Assembly (NCBI RefSeq): GCF_000516985.1
Contig: NW_006917092.1
Location: 62,001 to 126,000 of the forward strand
From: Pestalotiopsis fici W106-1
Taxonomy: Eukaryota > Ascomycota > Sordariomycetes > Amphisphaeriales > Sporocadaceae
Direction of reading: 5' to 3'
Length of the DNA stretch: 64,000 bases
Below, one piece after another: positions 1 through 13,440 of the stretch (the stretch's first letter is position 1; every line of letters begins with the position of its first letter). The notes beneath the pieces are model-generated. The model saw only the letters and a list, made by a program, of their open reading frames with translations. It was not told the DNA's origin and ran no database searches. The position numbers were made by a program, and so were the translations under genes.

Positions 1-3000
1 CATCTAGGAACTGGTACCCATTTTATTTATATAATTTATACACAGGCTTGACAATAACTGTTGATCACATGGCTGTGGTTTATAATATTGAAATATTCTA
101 GTATTCTCATATTACCAGAGGCTTGAAGAACAAGAAGTTGGTGGTCAGACAACTTACGACGCAGCACAGTACGGAGTCCTTGGCGGCTCAATTTACTTCG
201 TCTGGACTTTGTACATGGCCAAGACGCGGCCACACAAGCACCAGACTTCACTCGCCATTTTCTTTTCTTTTCTATTCCTACACAAAATACCTCTTGCAAA
301 TTGTGGCCATTTACGAGTCTCTACTCACTCCAAGTAATACAAATTCAAGCGTAAAAATCCATCTACTGCTGACACAGCGCTGTGTTGTCCGGATGTCAGT
401 TGGTCAGCCATAGTCAGCTTGACCATTCAATTTGGTGCCGTGCCAAGCCGGAAGTTGATGCCTTAGCGGCCTTACCAGCCTTATTTTTGGAGAAATCGTG
501 CTCAAAGATACGCAGAGCCGCCGTCCCGCACAGCTGTCTCGAAGCTCAAGGAAGAAAAGGAGCCGCCACAGCTTTCAACTTCCCCCGAAAATCCGTTCTG
601 AAATATGCGCGTGCTCAAGAAAACCCGCCCATCTGGACGATTTCTTGGGCTGCATGGCATCGCGCCGCAGCGACCCCATCTGTCTCAGGAAAAGCTACCG
701 ACCACCAGCCCGTTGACGTCCCCAAGCACCCTCCATCGATCTGCCTATTCATATTCCTCTTCTACCTACACTAAGAATTAGATACTACTATAAAATGGCC
801 AGGACTCGGTACATATTGACATTGATATAGTCCCGCCTCTGCAACCATTTGAACTAGGTGCTCATTTGATGCATGCTTTGCGTGCTAAAATGCTGATAAA
901 TTGCCCCTTTATGAATTGATTTATTTAATTCGTATTTTGCAAAATCATCGCGGCTCCCGCAAATTTGGGCAGTGTTTTATCCTCGATTCTGTAGACTGTT
1001 TTCTCCAGCCTTAAGTAAGCAAAATGCTGTCTCGACTAAAAATAATACCCGCCTTCGATTAACCCATGGATGTGTTTACTGCTAGCACCATTTCGTGCCA
1101 GTCTACGGAGCTTGATAAGTGTTTAATTTTCTATGTTTTCTCAAGTTGTTCCAGCTTGAAATATATCACAAGCGTGAATATTATCATTAAGAATACGCAA
1201 GCATGCGGAATTTTATGTGTCTAGCATGGGGAAATGTCTTATATTGTGACTCGACCTCTAGAAGAAGCAAATGATTCCACAAACTGATGATTTGCTGCTG
1301 GTCTCATGCTGCGGCTTTGTCCTTTATTGTCAATGCCCATTCCCGCAGGCCTGAATCTGGCTTCATTGAATGTTTACCTAGTTACATTTTGCATTGAATT
1401 TGATTTTGTCCTTTCTAGCCTTGAAATGAACTGGAATTGCAAATCAAAGATCATCTGGTATGCAAAAAAAACCATGCACAAATATTACAAGAAAACAACG
1501 TACCTGACTATATCACGGACGACAATTAAGTATAAACGAAAACATGATACATGTAAATAGGTGAATTTCAATCCACATGCAAGTACAGAGTGGTCAATGT
1601 TATTTAACAGTTCTTTTCTCCAACCTCTGTGGCAATAGCTACTACTCGTCCCTACATTCAGGCACCCAAGTTGAGGTTTCTAGGTACTATGGGTAATGTA
1701 CTATAGGTAGGCAGGGAGGTAAGACCCCTCTGTACTTTGGGGCACTAGCTGGTTTCTGCAGCGCTCAAGTGCTTGTGAGGTCGGTGTTTCTAGGTTTTCG
1801 TACCTACCTTGTAGGCCAGTTTTGCCCCCAACCATACATTAGTTCTGTGCCTTGTAGGCTGCAACCGAAAGGTGTTGGTTGCCAGCTGCGTGGACTCATG
1901 GTATCCCGCCGGTCTGAGATCTATGGCTCCTGGAGCCCACCCATGGACACAAGCTCTCTCTTCCTCCCCCAAAGACTGCCGGCGCTTCGTTCCATCGCGA
2001 TCATCCCTCTTCCTCTCTTCCCACAGACCCTCCCGCCATCGTCACTCTTGTCGATGAAACTGCGACAATCTTTTGAGTTGAAATATCGACTTTCAACTTT
2101 CGGATTCCGACCTTGCTCGCAGTCGACCAGCTCATGAGTGATAAATTCACCACATTATCCTCATCCTTGTGGTCATCACCTCCGTATCTCCCCGTTACCG
2201 TGCCTGTTAAAGTCGGAAATTACCTAAATCGTCCGGCTCCAACGCGATTCTGGAACAACCTGGACCATTTTACCTACCTACTTGCCGCTTACCTAGGTAT
2301 TCGTCAACTCAGCACAGCATCAAAGCTGCTGCATCGCGCATACGTTTAACAGACGTCGTCGCTGTTCCTCACTTTTCTTATTCCTCTCCTCCTCTCGTAA
2401 TCGCGCCGCTCCCTTCCTGCGCAATCCAGGTTGGACTAGTCGTCGGGTCTCTCTGTCTGGACCGAACTGGGGTGGACTGGGATCTCGATTTGATTCAGCA
2501 GCTGGGTTGTCGACTTTTGGCGTTTTCGCTGCTCAGGTCGCTTTTCGCCGCGATCCCCGACATCCTACCCGTTCAGCGTCTCCCTCCTCTACAATCGCGA
2601 CGGCTGCTGTTGCTTCTGCATTCCCCTAGTCGCTCGTATTTCCTTTTCTTTTACCACGTCTTCATTTCAGGTGCAGGTGCATCATAATCACGAAGAAATT
2701 CTCGCACGGCGTCGCGTATGCTCGTCTGGGGATTTCATCTGTTACCCCTTAGTTGCCCTTCGATTGCAACTGTACCATCCCGTCCCACCAGCCACTTTGC
2801 ATTGACTCAATTCGCGCTTGAGGCCTCTGGCGTACCAGTCCTTCTCGTCTCATACAACCGTGCTTGAGGTCATCTAGACTCGTCGCGCCGTCTCATCATT
2901 GGCGATTAGATCAATCTATTTCAAAAGCTCTTTTGCCAGCGTCGCCTCATCGGAAACAACGCGCCTGGTTTCAGTCCTTCCCCTCGAGCGACAAGCGACT

Positions 3001-3293
3001 ATCCGAGAAAAACTGATTACACGTCCCCTTTTGTTTGTGTCGGCGCCCGCTGTGGCTCACCGAGACAAGCCCACCCACCGGGATATTTTTTTTTTTTACA
3101 ACACGTCGCGTTGTGACCGCGAGAGCAGCCAACCGGCCATCGTCTCCGAGCTGGCTTTTTTGCGCCCCATCATCAGCTTCAAAACTCGCGTCCGCGCGGC
3201 AACGGTCGTCGACCTCTCACAACTAGCTCCATCAACCTCGACGACTGATCCCATCCGAACCTACGCAGACCTTGTCTGCTCGCCACCATAACC
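1..3293. other. Gene-free stretch and pyrimidine-rich leader of the LisH gene
   Basis: I see no convincing gene here; the open frames are short and show no family signature. The last part (about 2340-3293) is rich in C and T, contains a run of about thirteen T near 3088, and leads directly into the ATG at 3294. This is the usual look of a long fungal 5' untranslated leader. Short upstream ATG frames occur in it. The extent of the leader is inferred; transcript data would define it. Confidence 0.5.
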
Positions 3294-5965
3294 ATGAACA
3301 ACGTCAACATGGCCAACATGAACGCCATGGCTGGCCAGGTAGCCGGCGCTATGCCCATGCCCATGAATAATGGCATTATGCCCACCGCAGCGCAGCAAAT
3401 GCCGCAGTCCCAGACACAAACACACAGGAATATGCTCAACACATATATCTATGATTATTTTCTCAAGGAGGGGCTCTACGACGTTGCTCGTGCTATGCTC
3501 AACAGCGAACAGCCGATCCAAGTCCAACTACAGAAGGACAGCCCTGGCCGTCGCGAGAACGGCCTGGGCAATAACGCTGGCGACGATCCCATGGATACCG
3601 ACAGCAAGGACGACATGGAGAAGCGCCCTGCTGACTTGCCCGTAGCTAACATTCCGATCTCGTCAGAATCTTGTTTTCTTTACGAGTGGTTTGGGCTGTT
3701 TTGGGAGATGCTAAATGGTCATCGGTTAAAGCCTGGCGGCAACACCCAAGTGAATACATATATTCAGCACACTCAGGTCAGTTTTCTTGATTCTACAAAT
3801 CAAAACCGAGTATTCGCTTCTTGATACTGACTTCGACTCTAGCAACAGAACCGGCTGAAGCAAAGTCAGCAGCAGGAAATGCTCCGACAGATGCGCCCCG
3901 ATCAGATGCAATTCAACCCTGCCATGATGCGCAACATGCCCAACGGCATGCAGATGGCGAATAAGAACAACCTTGCCAGGACTGCCATGGCGAACAACCA
4001 AAACAAGTAAGTTCGCATGGAATATATATGACCGATATGTTGACTGACATACCATGAAAAAGCCCCCAAGCTATGGCCATGATGCAGCAGCAAGCCAAAC
4101 AGAACCCCATGCAACGCGATCCCTCGGATATGGATGGCAACCGCCGACCGGCATCCCCCGGGTCAAACGATAATGCACCGTCACCCAGCAAGAGGCCAAG
4201 GTTGGAAGGTCAGGCCCCTTTCAACCAACCACAACCGGGCATGATGCCTAATGGACGGCCTCAACAGCAAGGAATGCCGGGTCAACCAGGGGTAGGTTTT
4301 TGGAAATCATCCTGCACAAATGATGCGAGCGCAAGCCGCCGTCAAGTTGCTACTCCCGTAGAACACTCCAAAGTTACTAACTTTGAAACAGTTCCAGAAT
4401 TTCGCCAACCAGCCGCCTGGCGCTCAAAAGAACCCCATCGCCACGTACTCTCAGAACTTGCAGCAACACCATGGTCAACAGATGCCTAACAAGGCCATGA
4501 CAAACCCCGGCCCTCAAGGCCAGGGCTCTCCCATGATGCAGCCTGGTCCCAACGCAGCTGATATTAGCAGCCTTTACAACGCCAACGAGTTCCCAGCAGG
4601 CGGCATAAGACCTGGCGCACCTGGTAACGGGCAGGGCGGCGGCAGCAATCACGCCCTGCAAGATTATCAGATGCAACTGATGCTCCTGGAACAGCAAAAC
4701 AAGAAGCGGCTCATGATGGCTCGGCAGGAACAGGACAGCATGGGCAGCATGCCTCGAGGCGATGGGCCAGCCGGCCCCGGAGGACCTGGAGGACCTCCTG
4801 GACCTAACGGCCAAGCCTTCCCGGACACGTCTCCCCAGGGAGCCCGCGCAGGCGCCTCTCCCAATCCAAGTGAGCAGATGAAGCGAGGCACACCGCAGAT
4901 GAATCACGCCGGCATTCCATCGCCACTACCCGAGGGAGCGCAATCCAGAGGCTCTCCCAACCCCATGAATTTCATGCAGGGCGGCAACATGGACCCGAGC
5001 ATGGCTGGAAACCAGGCTGCCTTCTTCAAAAACATGAATGGTATGGACCCGAACATGGTCAACGCTGCCCACATGGGCGGAGGCATGCGGCCACCACCAA
5101 GCTCCCACCCGAACCAACCCTTCAATGGCCAAGTCAACCCACAAATGATGGCAGCCAGACAAGTTCAGGGAGGTCAGGCGGGCCCCAACCAGATGCAATG
5201 GCAGGGCGGTCCGAACGGCGCCATGATTCAAGGGCCTCAGGGACCTGTCCAGGGCACCCCTCAGCAGCGAGCTGCTCAGATGCCGCCGCCGTCCGCACCT
5301 GGTCCAGGTGGTAATCCTGCCAATGGCCGCACTCAGCCTTCGTCGCCGGCAACCAGCAACGCGGCTCCCCCTACGCCACAACAATCTACCAAGGCAAACC
5401 CCAAGAAGAAGGACACAAAGAATACCAAGAAGGTAAGTTTAGTACCAGCGGTTCTTGTTTTGCCTGTGCAGAGCTGATATACTAATGTCAGGGTGCCGCC
5501 GCGAAGAAGTCGAATGCCAACACCGGCGCAACACCAGCTGCAGAAGCATCACAGGATCAAGAGACTCCTACACCTGCAACTCCCATCACCCCGGCTAACC
5601 CTGCCGCAAATTTTGCCAAGAACGGACAGAATGCCGCAGCGCAACCGGTACCTAATGTGCAAACCTCTGCGCCGCCAGCTCCAGCTCCGGTCGCCCCACA
5701 GGCCCATCCGGATCCGAATGCCTTTAACATGGACAACGGCGGTTCAATGGTAAGTTTTGGCATTGCCTTTGGGAAGCCCGATACTAATTCCGACGTGAAG
5801 AGCTTCGAGATCAGCAATCTGGACTTTGCCAATCCGATCGATTCCGGAAACGTACTCCAGGACTTCGACTTCGACTCATTCCTGCATGATGGCGATGGTG
5901 GTGCAGACAGCTTTGACTTTACCAGCAACTTTGATATGCCAGGGGGTGAGATCACAACGGAGTAG
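3294..5965 (+). CDS. LisH-domain transcriptional regulator, Flo8/SOM1 type
   Basis: Five exons (3294-3776, 3843-4006, 4063-4291, 4392-5432, 5492-5965) join in frame to give 796 residues. An N-terminal Met/Asn-rich segment is followed by a LisH motif around residues 42-75 (HRNMLNTYIYDYFLKEGLYD region). Then comes the conserved aromatic block ending EWFGLFWEMLNG that marks fungal Flo8/SOM1 proteins. The middle is very low in complexity, rich in Gln, Pro, Met and Gly, with a basic SKRPR stretch as a possible nuclear signal. The C-terminus is acidic and aromatic (LQDFDFDSFLHD), like an activation domain. In this family the protein works downstream of cAMP/PKA with LDB1-like partners to control adhesion, conidiation and virulence; that role is family knowledge. 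Introns have standard GT-AG ends. Codon use is ordinary. Confidence 0.85.
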
Positions 5966-8900
5966 ACTGCGCCATTATTACAAGTCGGCAGCCTTTCAGG
6001 TTGATCAATGTCGAGCAATTCATTCCCCAAGGCGGTCAGAACTCCTTGGCCGGGCATCTCATGGCGTTCATTGGCTTTTGCACGCGGATCTGCAAATGGA
6101 TCTCGCATTTATATCTTGTGGCTAGACATACTTGCACCTACAGACTGCGAGATTGTTATAATGTCACAAGGCGAACGAAAACACACGACTTCTATGGAAC
6201 TCAAAAAATCACCATTTTCACAACTTATTCAACACCAACCAAAAAAATAATTCGCTTTCAGAGTAGATCGGCATACTTGTATTAGCCGGCCGTACATTAT
6301 GCTTATACACAATTATGGCCACACACACACATCTTGCTGTAGTGCAATCAGCTCCATCTCGCTGTCAAGCGTTGAGGTTGGACTGGGCCATGTGGAGGTT
6401 TGGACACCGTTTCTTCACTGGCCGGGGTCGTCTCTGGCCAAGACCGGCTGTTACATCACAGACTTTGGTCGAGGCTACTGATACTGCCCACATGTCGCTG
6501 AAACCTACGCAGAAGATGATCCACTGCGCGTTTTGTTATATTGAAAAAGAAAATACCCAGCGTGTCACGCATTTTGACTTATCAGTCTTCACGCTGTTAA
6601 TACATTATCACCCCTCGTGGCTTGGGTTTTTGGAGCCGATGAACTGGAATTTTTCTTTGTCTTGTTGATGGCATTTCGTCTGGTATTGGGGGACGATACT
6701 TTTCCTTGGCCAAAAGCTCTCGTTTTGGTTATGGCGCAATTCTGAGGAGCCGGGTAGGGGATGAGAAGAAGATCGAGAGTGACCACTGTCTCTCGTGTAT
6801 ATCATAGAGCAATATTGGACTCACTCGTGGCCAGAGTAGGGGGTTGGTAAGAGCTTAAGAGCTGTGGGATCCCAACGGAGTCTTGCGCTGTTGTTATTGG
6901 ACGTGTCTCTTTACTTTCAGATCTGTTGCGAGTAGTCTTCAGATGGCAAATGACATGTTTTTGACGTCCTGAATTGATTTTTCTCTATCTTCATTATGGC
7001 ATGATTAAACGTGAGCGAAGTTGTTTAATTTGAAATCAGTATTGCCCTTGGTTGGTTGTAAAAGATTTGTCTAGATACTTGCATCAATACTGGCTTGACT
7101 GATCTGGCCTTCACGTGTGGATTATTGAGTCCCTCCCTACCAAGTAGGTATGCAACTTCCACTTGCTCACGTGGTTGTCTTTTAGTGATTTGACTCCTGA
7201 GCGCATTGCTTCCGTGGCTTTTCAGCTCCTTATGGCGTCAAGGTATTATTAATGATTGACGGCTAGAATGGAAAATGCTCTATTTAGCTAGAGCATTTGA
7301 CGATGGCCAGAAGGCTTTGAAATGCCTCATATTTTGAGCGCATCAAAGCTTTCCTACGACACATGGTGTAAGTGCCTTCGCAATAAGTGATTACCTTGAA
7401 TATTACAGCCAGCACCATGGGAAAATACAATCAACCAGGTAAAAGTTTTCTTTGTGGGATGAACGAAGTAGTTCTCGAACCGATTGTCATGCCCAACTAT
7501 TGAAAGTCATTCTCCTTGATGGTTCATCGGAACACACTCATTGCTGAGGTTAAGTGCCAGTGCCGATGTTTCCTTGATCAGGAATATGTGTTCAATTGAA
7601 AAGCAAAAAGAATTGCAAGTTGATGACAAAGTGATCAGCTGCCTTGGATGCAGATTGATGTTCAATAGATGAAGCGACTGTAAACGCATCCGCCTTCAAA
7701 TCATTGTCCTAGCATTATCTTGCAAGAAAAAACTAGTCAAGTTACAGAGTAGTCATTGTGACTATTGGAGCCGTGTTGCCGAGTATCTGTTGCCCATAAT
7801 ATATTCATTACCAGCAGATAATGATATGGCTAGGACGTGGGCACAAAGTGGGTATGCATCATCATAATAGACCACGAGTTATTTTCATCCACCAACCTTT
7901 TGACCAAGAAAGCCATTACCAGATATCCGGCCCATCAGCAGTGACCCCGTGTTCAGTCAATCCAAAGATTGGGGTTACTGAAAATAAGGCAAACTATAGC
8001 TACCGATGCCAGCAGATTTGACTCAACACCAAGAGGAACCTCAGAAAGGAAAAAGGATATTGCTGCGGTCCTTTGAGACATCTCTTATTCACTTAACATT
8101 TCTACCAGGCAAGAACAAACTGTTTTACTATGACACAATCTGTAGTATCCTTCCAAACTGGACAAAGTTGGATTGTCGGCTCGGGACGCTCATCTTGCCT
8201 GAGAACTAGGCGTATAATAAGACAAGGCTGCAAGTTGTGATGAATACCCTGAGTTGGAAATGAGGTATAGTAGTAGTCCATATCAGCCACCCCGACCTCA
8301 TGTCGGCCATGGATAGCACCAAAAGAACCAATTGTCAGTTGTTAAGAATGTCAATGCTGCAATCAATGCTAGACTAATAACATCATCGTGCACTTAAAGC
8401 AGCAAAAAACAGGGCTGATGTAATGATCGTTGAGACATTTGCTTCACCCGCTGCATTCAGCCTATTTTCATCGACATGATCTGTTTCGGCTCTACAAAAA
8501 GACTCAGTCTTGGCAGGCGGGCTGGTGAAGGCTTCAAGGGTTTTGATAGCAAGGATGGAGTCGAGTTACTGTGAGTATGCGTTGGCTTGCTGCTGTCTCA
8601 TTACACTACCATGACTCTTACAGGCCTTGGCTCAACGACGTGGAGAATGCGACGTTTCTGTTGCAGGAGGGGAATTGTACCAATACAAGTATTGCATTTA
8701 TTGTGTTTCCTCCATTATATTACAACATTGATCAATAGTATGGTAGATCGACCCCATGATGACATTGCAGTGTTTGCCACAGCCTCACAAGCATTCTTTC
8801 CCATGCAGGCTATATTGACATCCCATCCCATTCATGCGGTACCGTGGCATCGTTTGGCGAATCTAGCACGCCTCTGAAGAAAGTATGTGGGCAAATTAAC

Positions 8901-11900
8901 CCTCAAAGATTATCAAAGAGAAGAGGAAATATAAGGATTGATAATGGTACGTAGTATACTCAGTACTACTTGGCAGCCGATCCACCGAGAACCAGCCATC
9001 AGCGCATTTATTTGTACTAATCGCGAACGCATAAATGTGGCGATATTACTCCCTCAAGGTCGACTGGCATCCAGTTGGTGTTGCCAAGAACTTCCCAATC
9101 AACAGGGAAATATGTGTCGATCTGTCGCTCTGGCCAGTGGGAGAGTGGGAGAGTGGGAGAGTGGGAGAGTGGCTGTGTGCAACCTGGGGCATTGAATTCT
9201 CCGTTACTACCACGAGAAGGGGATTGGGGGATGGCCAATCGACTAGATCACGTTTGATCTCCGTGGCTGGACCATTCTTGGGTCTCGCCATAGCTCCCGC
9301 ATGGAGAACGGCGCCGAGCGATCAGCGCTCTTTCTTTGGTAGGCATGGTGACTCGCTCGGCAGCGGAACAGCGGCGGCGGCTTGGAGGGCTTTTTCGGCT
9401 ATCATTTTAGCAAGGGTGTCTTGGGACGAAATACAGAGTAGTCATCGGGGTACACTGGTCACTTGAAAAGAAACACTTGAAGGAGTTGGCAAGTCGGCTC
9501 ACAGCGGAAAGCAGTGAGCAAGAGGAGTGAAACACACAAGTTGCCCCAAACATGTGAGCGTTGAGAGCCAGCCATGTATCACTGACCCTCCGATACAAAA
9601 AGACGTTGCCGCCCAATGTCTTTTGGGAGCATTGAATACTTTGTACAAAAGTCAGTGTATGCAATGTGTGCCCCCGTGGTGTGTCACAATGTTGTGCGTT
9701 GGAACGTGTGCGCAGGTGAATTGGTGCCAGCGCAGCTTGACAAACCCCCATCAAAGCGCAAAATATCAACAGCTGTGCCTCGTCGACACGGTCGGGTACC
9801 TTAAACTAACCTATTCCGTACCCAGAGGAAGATAAGATGGTTCTTCCAGAAGAGCTTTTGCTCTGAGAGCTTGGCAGCGCTCTCTGATTTGTCGAAGGGG
9901 TTGCAGATGGGTAAAACCTGAAACGGCGTACCCCTGAGGCCATCACTGGTTCAGGCTTAACAGCTCCCCGTTGGTGGTGCACACGATTGAGGCCGCCACT
10001 GACCTGATCAAGTCCTCGGCATCAAGATTTCAACCAAAATTGGGCTGCTTTAATATCCTCTTGTCCCAAAGGCGCTGCAAAATAGACGTGGCACCTACGG
10101 CAGCAAATTCCACCAGACGCTAATGCTGCCAACTGAATCAGAGGTCTCTCGCTGTGCTGTGCTGCCTGTGCTGAAGCTGGTGTATCGCACCGAAAGACCG
10201 AGCAGGCAAGCCGCACAGCACAACAGGCCGAGTGCCATTATCTGAAAGCTACTGGCACCGATGGCGGTTGCCCGTCCGAAGCTGTCATGACCATTGATTG
10301 ATCCCCAGCGATGGACCTTTTGCACAAGGATACAACATGGTACATGAGCAAGTGGCCGTTTTCTATTTTGGTGTCTACTAAGAGCGATCCTTTGGTTGAG
10401 AGCCTTGAAAAGTTGACGCGGACGTTGCCGCGCGCTGGCGGCCATTGCCAAGAAGGCTAGCGGATATCTATAGGGGCTGGATCACTGCTAAGCAGTAAAC
10501 CGCCTGGAATTTTCTACCAGGTTATAGTGGACCTTGGCTACTTCAAAGTCATTCTTGGTGAGGAGGACAAGCGATGATAGAAAATCCATAAGTGACAAAT
10601 ATTATTCAAAGCTACTTAGGTAGGTACGGAAGTGGGCCAAGGATTTTGATTTTCCAAACAAGCTCTCAAGAGTTGCCCATACATATCCTCAAGATTCTGT
10701 CATTCACGGCTCATGTTTGCTTGTATGCATATCTGCAGGCAGGTAGGTAGCCTACTTGCCGTTTGTATACTCGACATCCACGTGGGCGGACCACTGCGTA
10801 AAGGTCGTGGACATACCCTAGGTAGGTATCATGTATTTCAGGTGATGTGGTCACCTCGCTGTGCCTACATTAGCTATGCGCTTGAATGTGCCAAATTGTG
10901 CTCCATGCTCAAGAAATGAGAGGGGGAGGCGGGTTGGGAGTTGATTCTCGCCATCCTTGCTGGAGATCAATGATTAGCCAGCCCAGCGAGCGCCGAGCCC
11001 ATACCAGGTGGACCTTACCCAGCTACCGGTACGTACCTTGCCAACTAGACTACATCCACATGCCACCAAGTGGATGGGTGACACGCAGGTACCACTGAAC
11101 AATCCAGAGGGGGGTGCAAGTTGTCAGCCAATTTACATGAAAAAGAAAGAAAAAACCATAAACCCAGAGATCAGGGGCCATGAGCCACAGAATCTGCTCT
11201 CCGACATACAGAACATCTACTCAAGCCTGCATATGCAGAGTAGACCTCGGACTCTTATCTCTCAGGAGGCATCCCTCAAGTGTTCAAAATGCAATGTCTC
11301 CTGCGTGGCCAACATGTTTCGATTCAGGTTTTGTTTCCTGCTTCACAACTTTGAGGTGTGAGCGCGCGCGCGAGCAACATGACGGGTGAGATCAGGTCCA
11401 GCTCTACACCAGAGAGTCGATGATGCATAAGATTCTACTCTTGATGTACATGCAAAATTTAACGATAAGCAGACGTGTCAACCCCTCGCCAAGCTGCGTG
11501 CATACCTTGATTATCCCATCTTTCGGCCTGGCTACACTTTGCCTTTGCAGGTACGCACCTACAGTAGGATTGATTGGTGGCTTAGCTGTGCTTTTAGCTG
11601 CCTGAATTCATGCCGGACCGTGGAGGAGGTTGCGCCAGAAGAACAAGCTTGTTTGCACTTGGACCAGTCATAATGCCAGAATAGCCATCCATTATCAACT
11701 TTCTTCTGGTGGCAGAAGCATAGAGGTATGTGAACTACCTTACCTAGTGCTGCTGTATGCATCAGCAACCGCAACAGCAGCATTCCGCTTCGGCATGCGG
11801 GCCAGGTACAAGCGCCACCATGTGTCTTGACTCTTGAGAGAGTGTGTCTTTATGGAATCCAAGGACTCTCGGGGAGCCACTTATCGACCACAGTCTAGTC

Positions 11901-12538
11901 CAGGTCCCCTGCTCCGCAGCACAGAAATGCTTTCCCACGAAGTTTCACCCATGCGTTTCCACAAAATATTTCCTGATCAGGCTGGTGATTTGTTGGCGGT
12001 TCCCTAAATTCTATTTCTCTGATTGGGACTTGTCCTCTTTGGTCGTGGCTAGGCCTCCCACGTTATCCCTGTTCCCGGCAATTAGCGTTCTTGGCCTTGA
12101 AGAAAGGATAGTCGTCCGAACTGGGGGTGTCGACCTTCCCAATGCCGGATCAGGGCAACCTATATTAAAACATGATGCTCCGCGTACAAGTACAGTTGCT
12201 TTCGCTTCCGAGCTGATTCTTGTTGGACTCTTTATCCATTTTATTCTTCAATATCTCGTTCATTCGTTTCACCCGCTGCCTTGCTCATAAGAGCCTTACA
12301 TTCTTTACGGTCGATTAGCCACTCGCTCGGCTCAGGTCAACCAACCACCATTCTTTCTCTTTTCTTTTGCTATATACATATCCAACAATCACCTGCTAGT
12401 CGGGCTTTGCTGTGCGAAAACAACATCACCATCATACCTCTACCTACCTTCTATCGATATACCTGAACCGACCGGATTCGCAGCTTTCTTCATATCTACC
12501 ATTTTCAATTTCTACCTCACAACTGAACCATAGACAAG
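5966..12538. other. 6.5-kb gene-poor stretch
   Basis: No frame here has a recognisable domain or a clean exon chain. The longer frames (for example 10095-10451 minus, 9407-9769 minus, 11844-12290 plus) show no family signature. Contents noted: an 8-bp tandem repeat at 9136-9172, an inverted repeat near 7273-7298, scattered AGGTAGGTA-type tracts (near 10615, 10740 and 10820), and the GH16 promoter at the right edge. Base composition is ordinary, so this is not a RIP-mutated transposon. A non-coding RNA or a fast-evolving small secreted protein cannot be excluded. Confidence 0.5.
9136..9172. repeat. Tandem repeat, unit AGTGGGAG, about 4.6 copies
   Basis: The 8-base unit AGTGGGAG is repeated perfectly. 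The unit length is not a multiple of three, so copy-number changes would shift any reading frame, which argues that the region is non-coding. Confidence 0.9.
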
Positions 12539-13440
12539 ATGCGTTTCCAAACCAGCTCTGTGCTACCATTTCTTCCGGCTTTGGCCTCGGCCATTGCAGC
12601 TCCCAGCATGGATGGGTTCAGCATTCTGTTCTCTGAGTCCTTTGCTGGCACTGCTGGCTCTACGCCAGATACGGGCGTATGGAATATTGCCACGGCCATT
12701 GACACAAACGCCGAAGTTCAAACATATACCACTTCAAATAACAACCTTCAAATCAGCGGAGGAGAGACGGTCCAATTCGTTCCCAGAAAGAGCACCACGG
12801 GCGTTTGGACCTCTGGCCGTATCGAGACGGTCGGTGCATGGACCCCAGAGGACGGAAAAGTCATGGTCATTCAAGCAAGTATCCTCTTGGGTAGCAATGC
12901 CCAGGTGAATAAGCAAGGTCTCTGGCCAGCTTTCTGGTGCTTGGGCGACGCCATTCGCCACGGCACTGAATGGCCACTGTCTGGAGAGATTGACATCTTT
13001 GAGCAAGTGAATGGAGTGCCTACTGCGTATGGTACCCTTCATTGTGGCACAACCGTTGGCGGGCCTTGTGCCGAGCCTTTGGGAAGACAAGCAGCCACTA
13101 CTTTGCCCGCCGACGGCTTCAATACTTGGGGTGTAAGAATCGACCGCACCAACTCAGACTGGACTCTGCAGACGATCCAGTGGCAGCTCAACGGCGCAAC
13201 CTTCAACACTGTCACTGGTGCCGACATTGCCGACGAGGGCACGTGGGCGACCCTTGCGCACAGTCCCTTGTACATCCTTCTCAATCTCGCTGTCGGTGTA
13301 AGTGGAAATACGTCCAGATGCCTTTTGCCATTTTTACTGACCATCTCTAGGGTGACTGGCCTGGTGAGCCCAACTCGGAGACTCTCGACGGCTACGGCAG
13401 CATGATGGAGGTCGAGTATGTTGCTGTGTACTCCTCATAA
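12539..13440 (+). CDS. Secreted GH16 endo-beta-glucanase
   Basis: Two exons (12539-13297, 13351-13440) give 282 residues. The protein starts with a typical signal peptide (residues 1 to about 21, ending ...SAIAAPS), so it is probably secreted. The fold is the GH16 jelly roll. The catalytic signature GEIDIFE lies at residues 149-155, with Glu150 as nucleophile, Asp152 as helper and Glu155 as acid/base, all intact. The upstream WPAFWCLG block shapes the substrate cleft in this family. GH16 enzymes of this length cleave beta-1,3- or mixed beta-1,3/1,4-glucans in fungal or plant walls; the exact bond is not readable here. The short second exon completes the last beta strand (VEYVAVYSS) and is needed. 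No carbohydrate-binding module or GPI tail is present. Confidence 0.88.

Noticed and set aside
4926..5384. 152-codon minus-strand frame opposite the Flo8/SOM1-type gene
   Set aside because: It is the complement of a low-complexity coding exon, has no family signature, and the plus-strand exon chain explains the region fully.
4383..5477. Collagen-like reading of the Gly/Pro/Gln-rich segment
   Set aside because: There is no regular Gly-X-Y array; it is the low-complexity middle of the LisH regulator.
9136..9172. CRISPR-like array
   Set aside because: It is a simple 8-bp tandem repeat without spacers in a eukaryotic genome.
10095..10451. 118-codon minus-strand frame as a possible small gene
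   Set aside because: No recognisable domain, no signal peptide followed by a Cys pattern, and no supporting splice structure.
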